From CAYTPI01 sp964439625 (GTDB taxonomy: Bacteria; Chloroflexota; Anaerolineae; Aggregatilineales; UBA3940), in NCBI GenBank assembly GCA_964439625.1, contig CAYTPI010000012.1:67582-131581 (forward strand): a DNA stretch of 64,000 nucleotides, read 5' to 3'. Each line of letters opens with the position of its first letter. Position 1 is the first letter of the stretch. This document shows, piece after piece, positions 33,626 to 41,840 of this stretch. The position numbers and the translations under genes are program-made. The notes under the pieces are model-generated. The model saw nothing but the letters and a program-made list of their open reading frames with translations. It was not told the origin of the DNA and ran no database searches.

Positions 33626-35325
33626 CTTGTCATCACCGCATAGGGTAAGCTTGGGTTTTCCGTCAGTGCCTCGACCAGTGGCAAAGTTACGATAAAAGTG
33701 CTGCCTTTGCCGACTGTGCTCAGGACGCGTACATTACCGCTCATCATCATCGCTAAGTTGCGAACAATGGATAAGCCCAGCCCGGTACCATTGTGTTTGC
33801 GCTCAGAGCCACCATCAACCTGCCTGAATTCGTCGAAAATGTACTCCAGCGCGTGGGATGCAATCCCCGGCCCAGTGTCTTCGATCTCAAGCGCCCAATT
33901 GTCGGGTAAGATCGAACGCATCCGCACCTCGACGTAGCCTTCCTCCGTAAACTTGATGGCATTGCCGACCAAGTTGATCAGGATTTGCATCAAACGCTCG
34001 CGGTCACCGACGAAAGTCTTTGGGAGTTTGTCGTCGATTTTGACGCGCAGATCGAGGTTTTTCTGTTTCGCCAAACTGCCCATCTGGGCAAGTAGAAGCT
34101 CGTTCAACTGTGCTGGGGTGACCATCTCTTTGACGATTTCCAAACGCCCCGCCTCGATCTTTGAGAGGTCGAGGATGTCATTGATTAGGCTTAATAGGTG
34201 CTCGGCATTGATCAGCATCCGCTCGATTGTGTTGTGCTGCTTCTCAGAGAGGGGGCCGAGCATGCCCTTGAGCAAAATGTCACCATAGCCAATCACAGCG
34301 TTCATTGGGGTGCGCAGCTCGTGCGACATCGTCGCTAGGAACTCGCTCTTGAGGCGGTTGGCTTCTTCTGCTTGCTTCCGGGCAACAGCGAGTTCTCGGT
34401 TGGAGATCAGTAAGGCTTCTGACTGCCTTTGCAGCTTGGCTTGTGCCTGCCGCTGTTCTGTGATGTCGAAGCCCGCTCCATTGACGCTTACTACTTTGCC
34501 ATCATCACCGATGTTTGGTACCAGTCTATTGTCAAAGACGGCATCCTCGACCTCAGCGACGAATGTCACCGATTCGCCTGCAAGGGCCTGTTTAACTGCC
34601 TGAATGACGTCAGGGTAGCCCTTGTAGAATTCAAAAACGGATGTGCCCACTACCTGATTACTGCTTAAGTTCAGTGCTTTCAAGCCGCTACCTTTTGACA
34701 GGGTGAAGACGCCATCGGCATCGATCTGGTAGACAATTGCTGGGGCTGTTTCAAGCAGCTGGGCCAGCCGCACTTCCGAGGCGACAGCCCGCTGCACCTG
34801 CCGCCGCATTTCGATCTCAGCACTCACGGCTTCAGCGAGGGCTTTTAGTATTTCAAACTCTTCGTCGCTCCACTCATGCACTTGGCCATGAATCGCGCAG
34901 AATGACCCTAATGCTTGCCCATCGCCTGTACGAATCGGCACACCCGCATAGGCGATCACGTTCAGGTCAGGGATGGCAAGGTTGTCTTTAACGAGGGCAC
35001 TGGTGCGTGCATCCTCAATGACGAGTGGTTTGCCTGTAGCGACCACATATTGGCAGAATGAATGGGATAAGGGGGTTTGTCGTTTTTCGGCCCAAGGTGT
35101 GGGTAAGCCAAGCTGACTCTTGAAAAACTGACGGTCGATATCGACAAGCGAAATCAATGAGACCGGCACCCCAAGAATCGTGGACGCCAGTTTGGTGTAC
35201 TTGTCGAGTGCTTCTTCCGCTGGGGAATCGAGCAGGCCGCTCTCGCGTAGGGCGGCTAACCGATCTTGATCCATGAGGCGCTCCAGCACGTACGTCTCGT
35301 CCAGGGGTTGGTCTTTATCAATCAT
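33622..35325 (-). CDS. GAF-PAS sensor histidine kinase
   Basis: A soluble kinase of 567 residues from the ATG at 35325 (GAGG six bases upstream). Order of parts: a GAF domain (about 20-180, with TPLSHSFCQYVVATGKPLVI and YAGVPIRTGDGQALGSFCAI), a PAS domain (about 195-305), a coiled coil, HisKA with FLATMSHELRTPMNAVIG, and HATPase_c with NLVGNAIKFTEEG, DTGPGIA and GTGLGLSIVRNL. All catalytic boxes are present and there are no membrane helices. The GAF sequence HSFCQYV belongs to the common variety that does not bind a bilin. Two receivers encoded downstream are its likely partners. Confidence 0.93.
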   Translation of the reverse strand: MIDKDQPLDETYVLERLMDQDRLAALRESGLLDSPAEEALDKYTKLASTILGVPVSLISLVDIDRQFFKSQLGLPTPWAEKRQTPLSHSFCQYVVATGKPLVIEDARTSALVKDNLAIPDLNVIAYAGVPIRTGDGQALGSFCAIHGQVHEWSDEEFEILKALAEAVSAEIEMRRQVQRAVASEVRLAQLLETAPAIVYQIDADGVFTLSKGSGLKALNLSSNQVVGTSVFEFYKGYPDVIQAVKQALAGESVTFVAEVEDAVFDNRLVPNIGDDGKVVSVNGAGFDITEQRQAQAKLQRQSEALLISNRELAVARKQAEEANRLKSEFLATMSHELRTPMNAVIGYGDILLKGMLGPLSEKQHNTIERMLINAEHLLSLINDILDLSKIEAGRLEIVKEMVTPAQLNELLLAQMGSLAKQKNLDLRVKIDDKLPKTFVGDRERLMQILINLVGNAIKFTEEGYVEVRMRSILPDNWALEIEDTGPGIASHALEYIFDEFRQVDGGSERKHNGTGLGLSIVRNLAMMMSGNVRVLSTVGKGSTFIVTLPLVEALTENPSLPYAVMTR

Positions 35326-35450
35326 GTTTATCCTCAGAGAAAATTTGAGCGTCACCTATTACTAATAAATGGCGTAGATACTAACTTGCAAGTCCTAATT
35401 TAGCTTACAGCATGTGTAATATAGCGTGCGGCAGCACACTGGTGTAGGGC

Positions 35451-35468
35451 TGTGATAAAAATGTCACA
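35451..35468. promoter_or_regulatory. TGTGA-N8-TCACA operator candidate
   Basis: The palindrome CTGTGA ... TCACAG contains TGTGA at 35451-35455 and TCACA at 35464-35468, with eight bases between. It lies in the divergent promoter region between the sensor kinase (start 35325) and the ABC exporter (start 35606). The same core and spacing occur at 14944-14961. T residues follow on the plus strand, so a weak terminator is an alternative reading. Confidence 0.45.
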
Positions 35469-35557
35469 GTTTTTAAGATTCCGTTGACAACCTTTGTGAA
35501 ACATACGGCACCCCGCTAAACTGAAGTGAAAGTTTGAGCTAAAATTGCCCTCCGTTG

Positions 35558-35577
35558 ACGCTCGGTGGGCGTTTTAT
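35558..35577 (+). terminator. terminator-like hairpin before ABC exporter
   Basis: The stem ACGCTC / GGGCGT with loop GGT is followed by TTTATTGTT, about 30 bases upstream of the exporter start. Because no plus-strand gene precedes it within the gap, it may act as an attenuator in the exporter leader. A TTGACA at 35484 could be part of a promoter upstream, but a matching -10 was not convincing. Confidence 0.45.
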
Positions 35578-35605
35578 TGTTGACTAAAGGAGCCGCGCGC
35601 AAACC

Positions 35606-37393
35606 ATGTCTGCTGAATTTGTCGCGAATACATATGACACAGACCATAGATCGCCGGGGCATTTCGTGTGGAGCCATGTGCGCCACCATCCATTTTACGG
35701 CTTTTTGATGATCTTCGGGGCGTTCTTCAATGCGGCGTTGGCCTCAGTGGTACCGTACATTGCGGGTGAGGCGCTTAACACGGTGCAGAATGATGCTGGC
35801 TGGCCGGATCAAGAAGTATTGCGTGGCGTACTAACGCTCGCCGGTTTATTGATTGCCTCGCAGTTTGCGCGTGGGTTCGTGCAGTTTAGCCGTAACTTTT
35901 CCGCGGAGACGTTTGGGCAACGTATTGAGCGTGATGTGCGTGACGAGCTGTATAGCAGCCTGCTCGGCAAAAGCATGACCTACCACGACTCGCGCCCCGT
36001 CGGTGAGACGATGGCCCGCGTCACCAATGATGTGCGCGAACTCTATTTGATGTTCTTTCCCGGCTTCAACCTGCTGATTGGTTCCAGCATGTTTGTGCTG
36101 CTCCCAATGATCGCGGCTTACATCATCTACCCGTCGTTGGTGTTGGTACCAGCATTATTTACAGTGATATACACCATCGTGCAGATTGGCTACGTCAATA
36201 AGCTGCACCGCGTCGCACGGGAAGTGCGGGCGGCCTTCGGGCGGATGAACGCGCATCTGGCGGAGACACTTGACGGCATCGAAGTTGTTAAAGGGGCCGC
36301 ACAAGAAGACCGCGAGAAGCGCGAATTTGATGCGTATGTTGCAGAAGTTAAAGCGTTCTTCGTCCAGCAGGGCGATATTGAAGCCCGCTACATTGCTATC
36401 CTGCTATTTGGCGTGACGGTATTTGCAGCGCTGGCGCATGCCATCTTTCTTGAGATCAATGGGCAGATCAATACGGGGCAGGTGGTGCAGTTCGTCGGAC
36501 AGACTGCCTTATATGGCTTTCCAGTGTTTACTTCGCAGACCTCGTTAGCGCGGATTGCACTGGGGTATGCCGGGGCCGAGCGCATCTTAAAAGTGATTAC
36601 CGATGAGACAGACCTTGACCGCAACGAAGGCGGCTACAGTGGAAAACTTGAAGGCCGGATCTCCTTTGAAGCTGTTGATTTTGGCTACCTTGAGGAGCCT
36701 GTTTTACATAACCTGACATTTCAGGTGGAGCCAGGGCAGACGGTCGCCATCGTCGGGCAGACGGGATCAGGCAAGAGCACGATCACAAAATTAATTAACC
36801 GAACTTATGACGTGGATAAGGGAAGCGTCAGTGTGGATGGTGTCAACGTCAAAGATTGGCAGCTTGACGCACTCCGGTCGCAGATTAGCATTATTGAGCA
36901 AGAGATATTTCTGTTTAGCCGCTCCATCGCAGCTAATATTTGTTTTGGTGCCCCAGAGGCTGAGATGGATGATATCGTTGTGGCAGCCAAGCGGGCACAA
37001 GCGCATGAATTTATTATGTCGATGCCAGATGAGTATGACACAATCATCGGTCAGCGTGGCGTGACGCTTAGCGGTGGGCAACGCCAACGGTTAGCCATTG
37101 CGCGCGCCTTCCTGACGAACCCGGCGATCCTCGTGTTAGATGACAGCACCAGCGCCATTGATAGTGCTACGGAGGACAAGATTCAACGGGCGATTTGGGA
37201 GGCAGCGCAGGATAGAACCACACTGCTGATCACCCATCGCTTATCGCAGATCCGCTGGGCCGACCATATTATTGTGCTCAAGCTGGGGCGCATCGAAGCG
37301 CAAGGCACGCATGCCGATCTGCTGAAGACTGCGCCAGCTTACCGCCGAATTTTTGCGCGCTACGACGAACCAGCCGATGCCGCGGCTAAGTGA
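35606..37393 (+). CDS. ABC exporter half-transporter, degenerate Walker B
   Basis: A type IV ABC exporter subunit of 595 residues. The membrane domain (about 25-320) has six helices; the nucleotide-binding domain follows. Walker A is GQTGSGKST (about 384-392), the signature is the canonical LSGGQRQR (about 488), Walker B is ILVLDDSTSAID with Asp in place of the catalytic Glu, and the switch His is in LLITHRLS. A Walker B Asp is the known mark of the TM287-type subunit in heterodimeric exporters, where one ATP site does not hydrolyse. The partner is encoded at 37874-39727. Possible substrates include drugs, lipids or peptides. Confidence 0.93.
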   Translation: MSAEFVANTYDTDHRSPGHFVWSHVRHHPFYGFLMIFGAFFNAALASVVPYIAGEALNTVQNDAGWPDQEVLRGVLTLAGLLIASQFARGFVQFSRNFSAETFGQRIERDVRDELYSSLLGKSMTYHDSRPVGETMARVTNDVRELYLMFFPGFNLLIGSSMFVLLPMIAAYIIYPSLVLVPALFTVIYTIVQIGYVNKLHRVAREVRAAFGRMNAHLAETLDGIEVVKGAAQEDREKREFDAYVAEVKAFFVQQGDIEARYIAILLFGVTVFAALAHAIFLEINGQINTGQVVQFVGQTALYGFPVFTSQTSLARIALGYAGAERILKVITDETDLDRNEGGYSGKLEGRISFEAVDFGYLEEPVLHNLTFQVEPGQTVAIVGQTGSGKSTITKLINRTYDVDKGSVSVDGVNVKDWQLDALRSQISIIEQEIFLFSRSIAANICFGAPEAEMDDIVVAAKRAQAHEFIMSMPDEYDTIIGQRGVTLSGGQRQRLAIARAFLTNPAILVLDDSTSAIDSATEDKIQRAIWEAAQDRTTLLITHRLSQIRWADHIIVLKLGRIEAQGTHADLLKTAPAYRRIFARYDEPADAAAK

Positions 37394-37863
37394 CGATGGC
37401 AGATGACAAGATCACCGTGAGCCGAGCCGAGTTAAAAGCGCTTGTGCGCGAACTGATGGTTGAAATCGTCAAAGAGCAGCAGACGCCCGCAGTTAACGCC
37501 GCCAAGCTGCGCCTAAACCCGGATATCGCTGTATTGCTGCGGTTAGCTCTCACGCGGCGCGGTGAGGGTGCCATCAAAGCTGACGAACCTGCTAAAGGGC
37601 ACACGTTACAGTTAACCCCTACGGCAGAGGCCGATCTGCAATCACTGCCGCATGATGTAGCTTTTAAGCTGCGGCAGAAAGTCGCTTATATCGCTGCCTA
37701 TGCGCACTTTGTTGACCACCAACCCTTTCACCCGGATTGGCCTCAGTTTTACCAAGCAGGTAGCGGTGATGTGCGCGTTGTTTATAGTTTTACTAGGGCT
37801 GATGCGCTTGTCATCGAAACAATCCGACCCCGTCCGCAATTATTTCTTGCCAATATAGAATGA
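37390..37863 (+). CDS. ParE/RelE-fold-like protein inside ABC exporter operon
   Basis: A soluble protein of 157 residues between the two exporter genes. The first ~35 residues are a charged helix (SRAELKALVRELMVEIVKEQ). The C-terminal ~85 residues have the RelE/ParE pattern of an opening strand LQLTPTAEADLQSLP, two helices, and closing strands with GDVRVVYSF and ALVIETIRPR. The GTG at 37390 overlaps the upstream stop (GTGA); an ATG at 37396 is an alternative. No separate antitoxin gene is present. It may be a domesticated toxin fold that regulates the exporter, or a fused self-inhibiting toxin. The fold call comes from sequence pattern only. Confidence 0.7.
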   Translation: MTMADDKITVSRAELKALVRELMVEIVKEQQTPAVNAAKLRLNPDIAVLLRLALTRRGEGAIKADEPAKGHTLQLTPTAEADLQSLPHDVAFKLRQKVAYIAAYAHFVDHQPFHPDWPQFYQAGSGDVRVVYSFTRADALVIETIRPRPQLFLANIE

Positions 37864-37873
37864 GGCTAATGTA

Positions 37874-39727
37874 GTGATACTTGGCAACTTGATGAACCAA
37901 GATAAGTACGACCGTCAATATAGCGATGCGTACTTATATAAACGCATTTGGAGCTATTTCTCGAAGAATCGCCAACTGATTTGGGGTATTCTGGGCGGTG
38001 GGCTGTTTGTTTCTATTGCCCTGGCGATTGTGCCTGTGCTAACCGCTGAAGTTGTCGATGAGCTGGAAACATCACGCAGCTTGCAAACACTGTATCTGCT
38101 AGCCGGTGCGGTCTTGCTGACAGGTGTTGTGCGCTATGGCATCAACTGGGCACGCCGTCGGTGGACGGTTCGCCTGATCGGCACGGCTGTTGCGGAACTC
38201 CGTCAGGATGGGCAGCAGGCGGCGCTCGAGCGCGACATGGCCTTCTACGACCTCAATAAGAGCGGCAAAATTCTATCGAGGATTACGAACGACACCGAAG
38301 ATTTCGCCAACGCCATGCTGCTTGGAACCGATATCGTTGTGCAGTTGGTGCAAGTATTCATCCTGATTGGAGTGCTGTTCTCACGGAACGTGTTACTTTC
38401 TGTGATTGTCCTGGCATCCATGCCTTTGTTGATCGCTGCAACCTTTGGTTTCCGGACACTAGCTCGCCGCGTGATGCGTCAAGCCGCCCATGTTCTGGGG
38501 GATGTCAACGACAATATTCAAGAAACGGTATCTGGCATTAGTGTGGCAAAGAACTTCCGTCAGGAAGCCAGCATCTATAACGAGTTTTCTGAAGTGAACA
38601 ACCAGTCTTATCGGGTGAACCTGCGGCGCGGGGCGGTTGTATCAATGGTATTCCCGACTCTCAATTTTATAGCTGGCTGTGTTTCAGCGACTGTGTTGTA
38701 CATCGGCGCGACATTCGTCTTGAACGATGTGATCCGGCTAGGTGACTGGTACCTGTTCATTCAAAGTGTCGATGCCTTCTGGTTCCCGTTTATTCAGATT
38801 TCCGCGTTTTGGTCACAGTTTCAACAAGCGATGGCAGCTTCTGAGCGTTTGTTTAGCTTAATTGATGCAGAGAACACCATTCAGCAGACGGGGAACGTTC
38901 AAGCAGAAAACGTCAACGGGCTGATCGAGTTTAAGAATGTGTCATTTGCTTACGAAGAAGATGGGGAAAAAGTCCTCGATGATTTCAATTTGCGGATCGA
39001 GGAAGGTGAGAGTATCGCGTTTGTAGGCCATACTGGGGCTGGTAAGAGCAGCATTGTCCGGCTCATTATGCGCTTCTATGAATTTCAAGCTGGTACGTTG
39101 ACGGTCGATGGGCATGATATTCGCAGCTTTGACTTGCAAAGCTACCGCAGCCGGCTTGGCTACATTCCCCAGCGGCCCTTTTTGTTTAGCGGTACGGTCT
39201 CTGAAAATATCCGTTACAGTGCTCCAAATGCTTCATTGGATGTGATCAATGAGTTGGCATACAGTGTGGGTGATGGCGAATGGCTCGACACCTTGCCCGA
39301 TGGCTTACAGACAGACGTCGGTGAGCGCGGCTCGTCACTCTCGATGGGGCAGCGCCAGTTGGTTTCATTGATGCGCGTGCTGCTGCAAAAACCAGCCATC
39401 TTTATTCTGGATGAAGCCACCGCTAGCGTTGATCCCTTTACCGAAGTTCAGATTCAACATGCGCTTGAACTCATCCTGAAGCACAGCACCTCGATCCTAA
39501 TTGCGCATCGTTTGTCAACGGTTCAGTCCGCCGACCGGATTGTTGTTCTCTCCAGTGGGACGATCATTGAAGAAGGTTCCCATGATCAGCTGCTTAAGCT
39601 CAACCAAACGTACAGTGAACTGTACAATACGTACTTCAGGCATCAATCATTGAGCTATGTAGAAAACGCGCAAAATATGTTCAATGCGCCTGAAGCACGA
39701 CGAACACAGTTTGTTCCGCGAAATTAG
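37874..39727 (+). CDS. ABC exporter half-transporter, canonical Walker B
   Basis: The second exporter subunit, 617 residues from a GTG at 37874 (GAGG eight bases upstream; an ATG at 37892 is possible). Six membrane helices occupy about 30-325. Walker A is GHTGAGKSS (about 384), Walker B is FILDEATASVD with the catalytic Glu, and the switch His is in LIAHRLS. Its signature is altered to LSMGQRQL instead of LSGGQ. Such asymmetry is expected for the TM288-type partner: its own Walker motifs and the canonical signature of the other subunit make the active site, while its altered signature meets the Asp-type site. Confidence 0.93.
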   Translation: MILGNLMNQDKYDRQYSDAYLYKRIWSYFSKNRQLIWGILGGGLFVSIALAIVPVLTAEVVDELETSRSLQTLYLLAGAVLLTGVVRYGINWARRRWTVRLIGTAVAELRQDGQQAALERDMAFYDLNKSGKILSRITNDTEDFANAMLLGTDIVVQLVQVFILIGVLFSRNVLLSVIVLASMPLLIAATFGFRTLARRVMRQAAHVLGDVNDNIQETVSGISVAKNFRQEASIYNEFSEVNNQSYRVNLRRGAVVSMVFPTLNFIAGCVSATVLYIGATFVLNDVIRLGDWYLFIQSVDAFWFPFIQISAFWSQFQQAMAASERLFSLIDAENTIQQTGNVQAENVNGLIEFKNVSFAYEEDGEKVLDDFNLRIEEGESIAFVGHTGAGKSSIVRLIMRFYEFQAGTLTVDGHDIRSFDLQSYRSRLGYIPQRPFLFSGTVSENIRYSAPNASLDVINELAYSVGDGEWLDTLPDGLQTDVGERGSSLSMGQRQLVSLMRVLLQKPAIFILDEATASVDPFTEVQIQHALELILKHSTSILIAHRLSTVQSADRIVVLSSGTIIEEGSHDQLLKLNQTYSELYNTYFRHQSLSYVENAQNMFNAPEARRTQFVPRN

Positions 39728-39750
39728 ACAGACTTGAGTTTGACCACAAT

Positions 39751-39777
39751 TTGGCAGAAGACGGCGTCTTTTACCAA
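39751..39777 (+). terminator. terminator after ABC exporter operon
   Basis: The hairpin TTGGcAGAAGAC ggc GTCTTTTaCCAA has a 7-bp inner stem (one G-T pair), one mismatch and a 4-bp outer stem. It stands 24 bases after the exporter stop; T residues are within the stem's 3' arm. Confidence 0.55.
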
Positions 39778-39808
39778 ATATATTTTTGATTTGCATCCAC
39801 CTTTTGAC

Positions 39809-39828
39809 TGATTATTGACCAATAATCA
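39809..39828. promoter_or_regulatory. perfect AT-rich palindrome
   Basis: TGATTATT / AATAATCA with a 4-base centre is a perfect inverted repeat in the AT-rich gap before the sugar-kinase-like gene. It looks like a dimeric regulator site. It is about 500 bases from the downstream gene, so it might instead relate to an unannotated transcript. Confidence 0.4.
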
Positions 39829-40324
39829 ATATTTTCACAATGGTGAATTGATCAAGTTTAGAATATGTATTCCTAACGTTAATTTGAGGGTACGCTGTTA
39901 TTAAGTATAAGCTTCAGTCTGTATGAGATTACGTAAACAGTCATCAGCACAAAATAAGTTCTTTTGAGCTTGTTCTTTTCTTTCTACTCTACCCAAAGCT
40001 CAACGCGCTGTTCAAACTTTGCGCTGTTTTCTTATGAAAATATTAGCGGTATCTTCAGGTTGAATTTAATGTCAGGCGCGTTGTACACTATACAATATAA
40101 AATTTTAATACTTGTACTAATAGATTGCTGTAACTGCTCTCCTGCTAACTTATCTGTGAGTATGCTTAGGTTTTAGCTTGAGTACGTATGTTTCTTTCAT
40201 AGTCTTACAAAGTATTACTATTGATGAAATATGTGGTTTAATTACAGTATGAGTTTAGGCTAATGTAGTTGTCTTCCAGCTACTCGGTGAGCAAAATAGA
40301 ATATCACTACGGAGTAAACATTTA
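39829..40324. other. AT-rich intergenic region
   Basis: About 500 bases that are clearly richer in A and T than the flanking genes. A 70-codon frame at 39964-40176 has hydrophobic and Cys/Ser-rich content and no ribosome binding site, so I do not count it as a gene. The last 60 bases contain the leader of the gene at 40325 (ACGGAGTAAACATTTA before the ATG). Long leader, small RNA or a scar of inserted DNA are all possible. Confidence 0.4.
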
Positions 40325-41773
40325 ATGAGTCAGGAGTGTTCAGTTGTAGCCGTTAACATCGGCGCAACTTCAGGTGACGTCGCCTTGGTTACTTTTTCAG
40401 ACGATCAAGTGCGCATTAGTCACCAACAACAAATTAACGTCTATACGGTTGAAGCTTATCGTCGTACCTTCTGGAATGCGTTACGGAGTTACTCAGAAAT
40501 TCAAGAGGCGATTACGAATATCTTATCGGCTGACGACGGAGCACCTCCTGACAGCATCGCTGTATCAGGACATATCGGTGATACGCTCGTGCTGGTCGAT
40601 ACAAAAGGTCATGTGCTTGGCTTACCAGCCTGTTATGATCCAGATCGGCATACAACCCTAACCTATATTAGGCACACTTATCCGGATACATACCGAAGCC
40701 GCTTAGCCGGCTTCAATACGAAAGCACCTAATCTATACGAGCAGCTTATCGAAATGAAGGTTGCAGCTGACCCGCGCCTTGAGGTCGCTGAAACGTTGAT
40801 CAGTTTGCCAGATTTATACCTATACTGGCTAAGCGGCAATACTGTAGCCGAAGTGACTGGGGCAAGCAATACTTTTCTCTATGATATGGTGACGCAAGAT
40901 TGGGCACGCGAGTTGGTGGCCCGGCAGGGTATCCCGGAGCATATACTGCCCTCGATTGTACAGCCTGGCACACTACTAGGACGCTACCGTGGTATGAAGA
41001 TACTTGCGACGGCCTCCAGCGAAGTTGCCGCTTCGGTCGCGGCTATCCCTAATGAGACAGATGACTTTGCGTATCTGGTAGCAGGTAACTACACAGTGGT
41101 TGGTGTCCTTATGGATGAATTGGCAGCCACGCGCGCCCGGAATAGCAGTGGCTTCAACCATCAGATAGCGACGGATGGTCGCTTGCTCCTGAGCAAACAG
41201 GTTGATGGTTTGCACTTTATCTACAAAGTATTAACCGATGCGGGCATCTTAAATGACGAGACAAACATGGATGATCTATTAGAGCAAGCCGAAGCAGTCG
41301 TCCTGCTTCAGCGATTGGTGCCGCCAGCGGCTTTCAGCGAGTATGGGGAGGTTGGGTTTGCGGCAGTTGAAGCGGCCTATTCAAATGCGGGGCAACCAAC
41401 ACCTGTAACAGATGGTGAAGTCCTGCGCTCGTTGTTAGAAAGCCTGGCACTGTCGCTTGCTGATGCGGTAGCACTGGCGCAAAAAACATCGAAGAAACCC
41501 GTAGAAGTGCTTCACTTAGTTGGTGAAGCGGCTCAGTTTGAGATTCTTGGGCAGTTCATCGCAGACGCTGCTGGTTTGCCGGTAGTGGTTGGGCCGGTAT
41601 CTGCGGCGTTGTGGGGCAATGCAGCCGTTCAAATGGCAATGCTGAGCGATGAAGAATGTAATGGCTACTCGCGTGAAATTATGATGCGCTCCATCGAGAC
41701 CGTTCGCTTTGAGCCGCAAAACATTGATGCTTGGAATGACGCCCGCGCTGGGCGCTTTACAGATTTGGCTTAA
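40325..41773 (+). CDS. rhamnulokinase-like FGGY protein with degenerate active site
   Basis: A cytoplasmic protein of 482 residues with the full length and block order of RhaB-type FGGY carbohydrate kinases. The N-terminal phosphate loop DLGASSGR of the family appears as NIGATSGD (about 11-18), while GLPACYDP and the following helices align well. The block that holds the catalytic Asp in active enzymes (SHDTASAV) reads SSEVAASV at about 230-237; SSGTWSLVG reads VAGNYTVVG; NEGG reads NSSG; and the adenine-site HIVGGGxQN reads HLVGEAAQF. All key positions are changed, so it is probably a pseudokinase or an enzyme with other chemistry. The reading frame is intact, which argues for a kept function. 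Confidence 0.8.
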   Translation: MSQECSVVAVNIGATSGDVALVTFSDDQVRISHQQQINVYTVEAYRRTFWNALRSYSEIQEAITNILSADDGAPPDSIAVSGHIGDTLVLVDTKGHVLGLPACYDPDRHTTLTYIRHTYPDTYRSRLAGFNTKAPNLYEQLIEMKVAADPRLEVAETLISLPDLYLYWLSGNTVAEVTGASNTFLYDMVTQDWARELVARQGIPEHILPSIVQPGTLLGRYRGMKILATASSEVAASVAAIPNETDDFAYLVAGNYTVVGVLMDELAATRARNSSGFNHQIATDGRLLLSKQVDGLHFIYKVLTDAGILNDETNMDDLLEQAEAVVLLQRLVPPAAFSEYGEVGFAAVEAAYSNAGQPTPVTDGEVLRSLLESLALSLADAVALAQKTSKKPVEVLHLVGEAAQFEILGQFIADAAGLPVVVGPVSAALWGNAAVQMAMLSDEECNGYSREIMMRSIETVRFEPQNIDAWNDARAGRFTDLA

Positions 41774-41803
41774 GCCAGATTCAGTGGTGTTAAACAGTAA
41801 GTG

Positions 41804-41827
41804 AGGCCCGGCACAACCGGGCCTTTT
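41804..41827 (+). terminator. intrinsic terminator
   Basis: The perfect 8-bp stem AGGCCCGG / CCGGGCCT with loop CACAA is followed by TTTT on the plus strand, 30 bases after the stop at 41773. Confidence 0.88.
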
Positions 41828-41840
41828 GCCTTTTGTTTCA

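Noticed and set aside
39964..40176. 70-codon open frame in the AT-rich gap
   Set aside because: No ribosome binding site, composition matching its AT-rich surroundings, and no sensible domain pattern.
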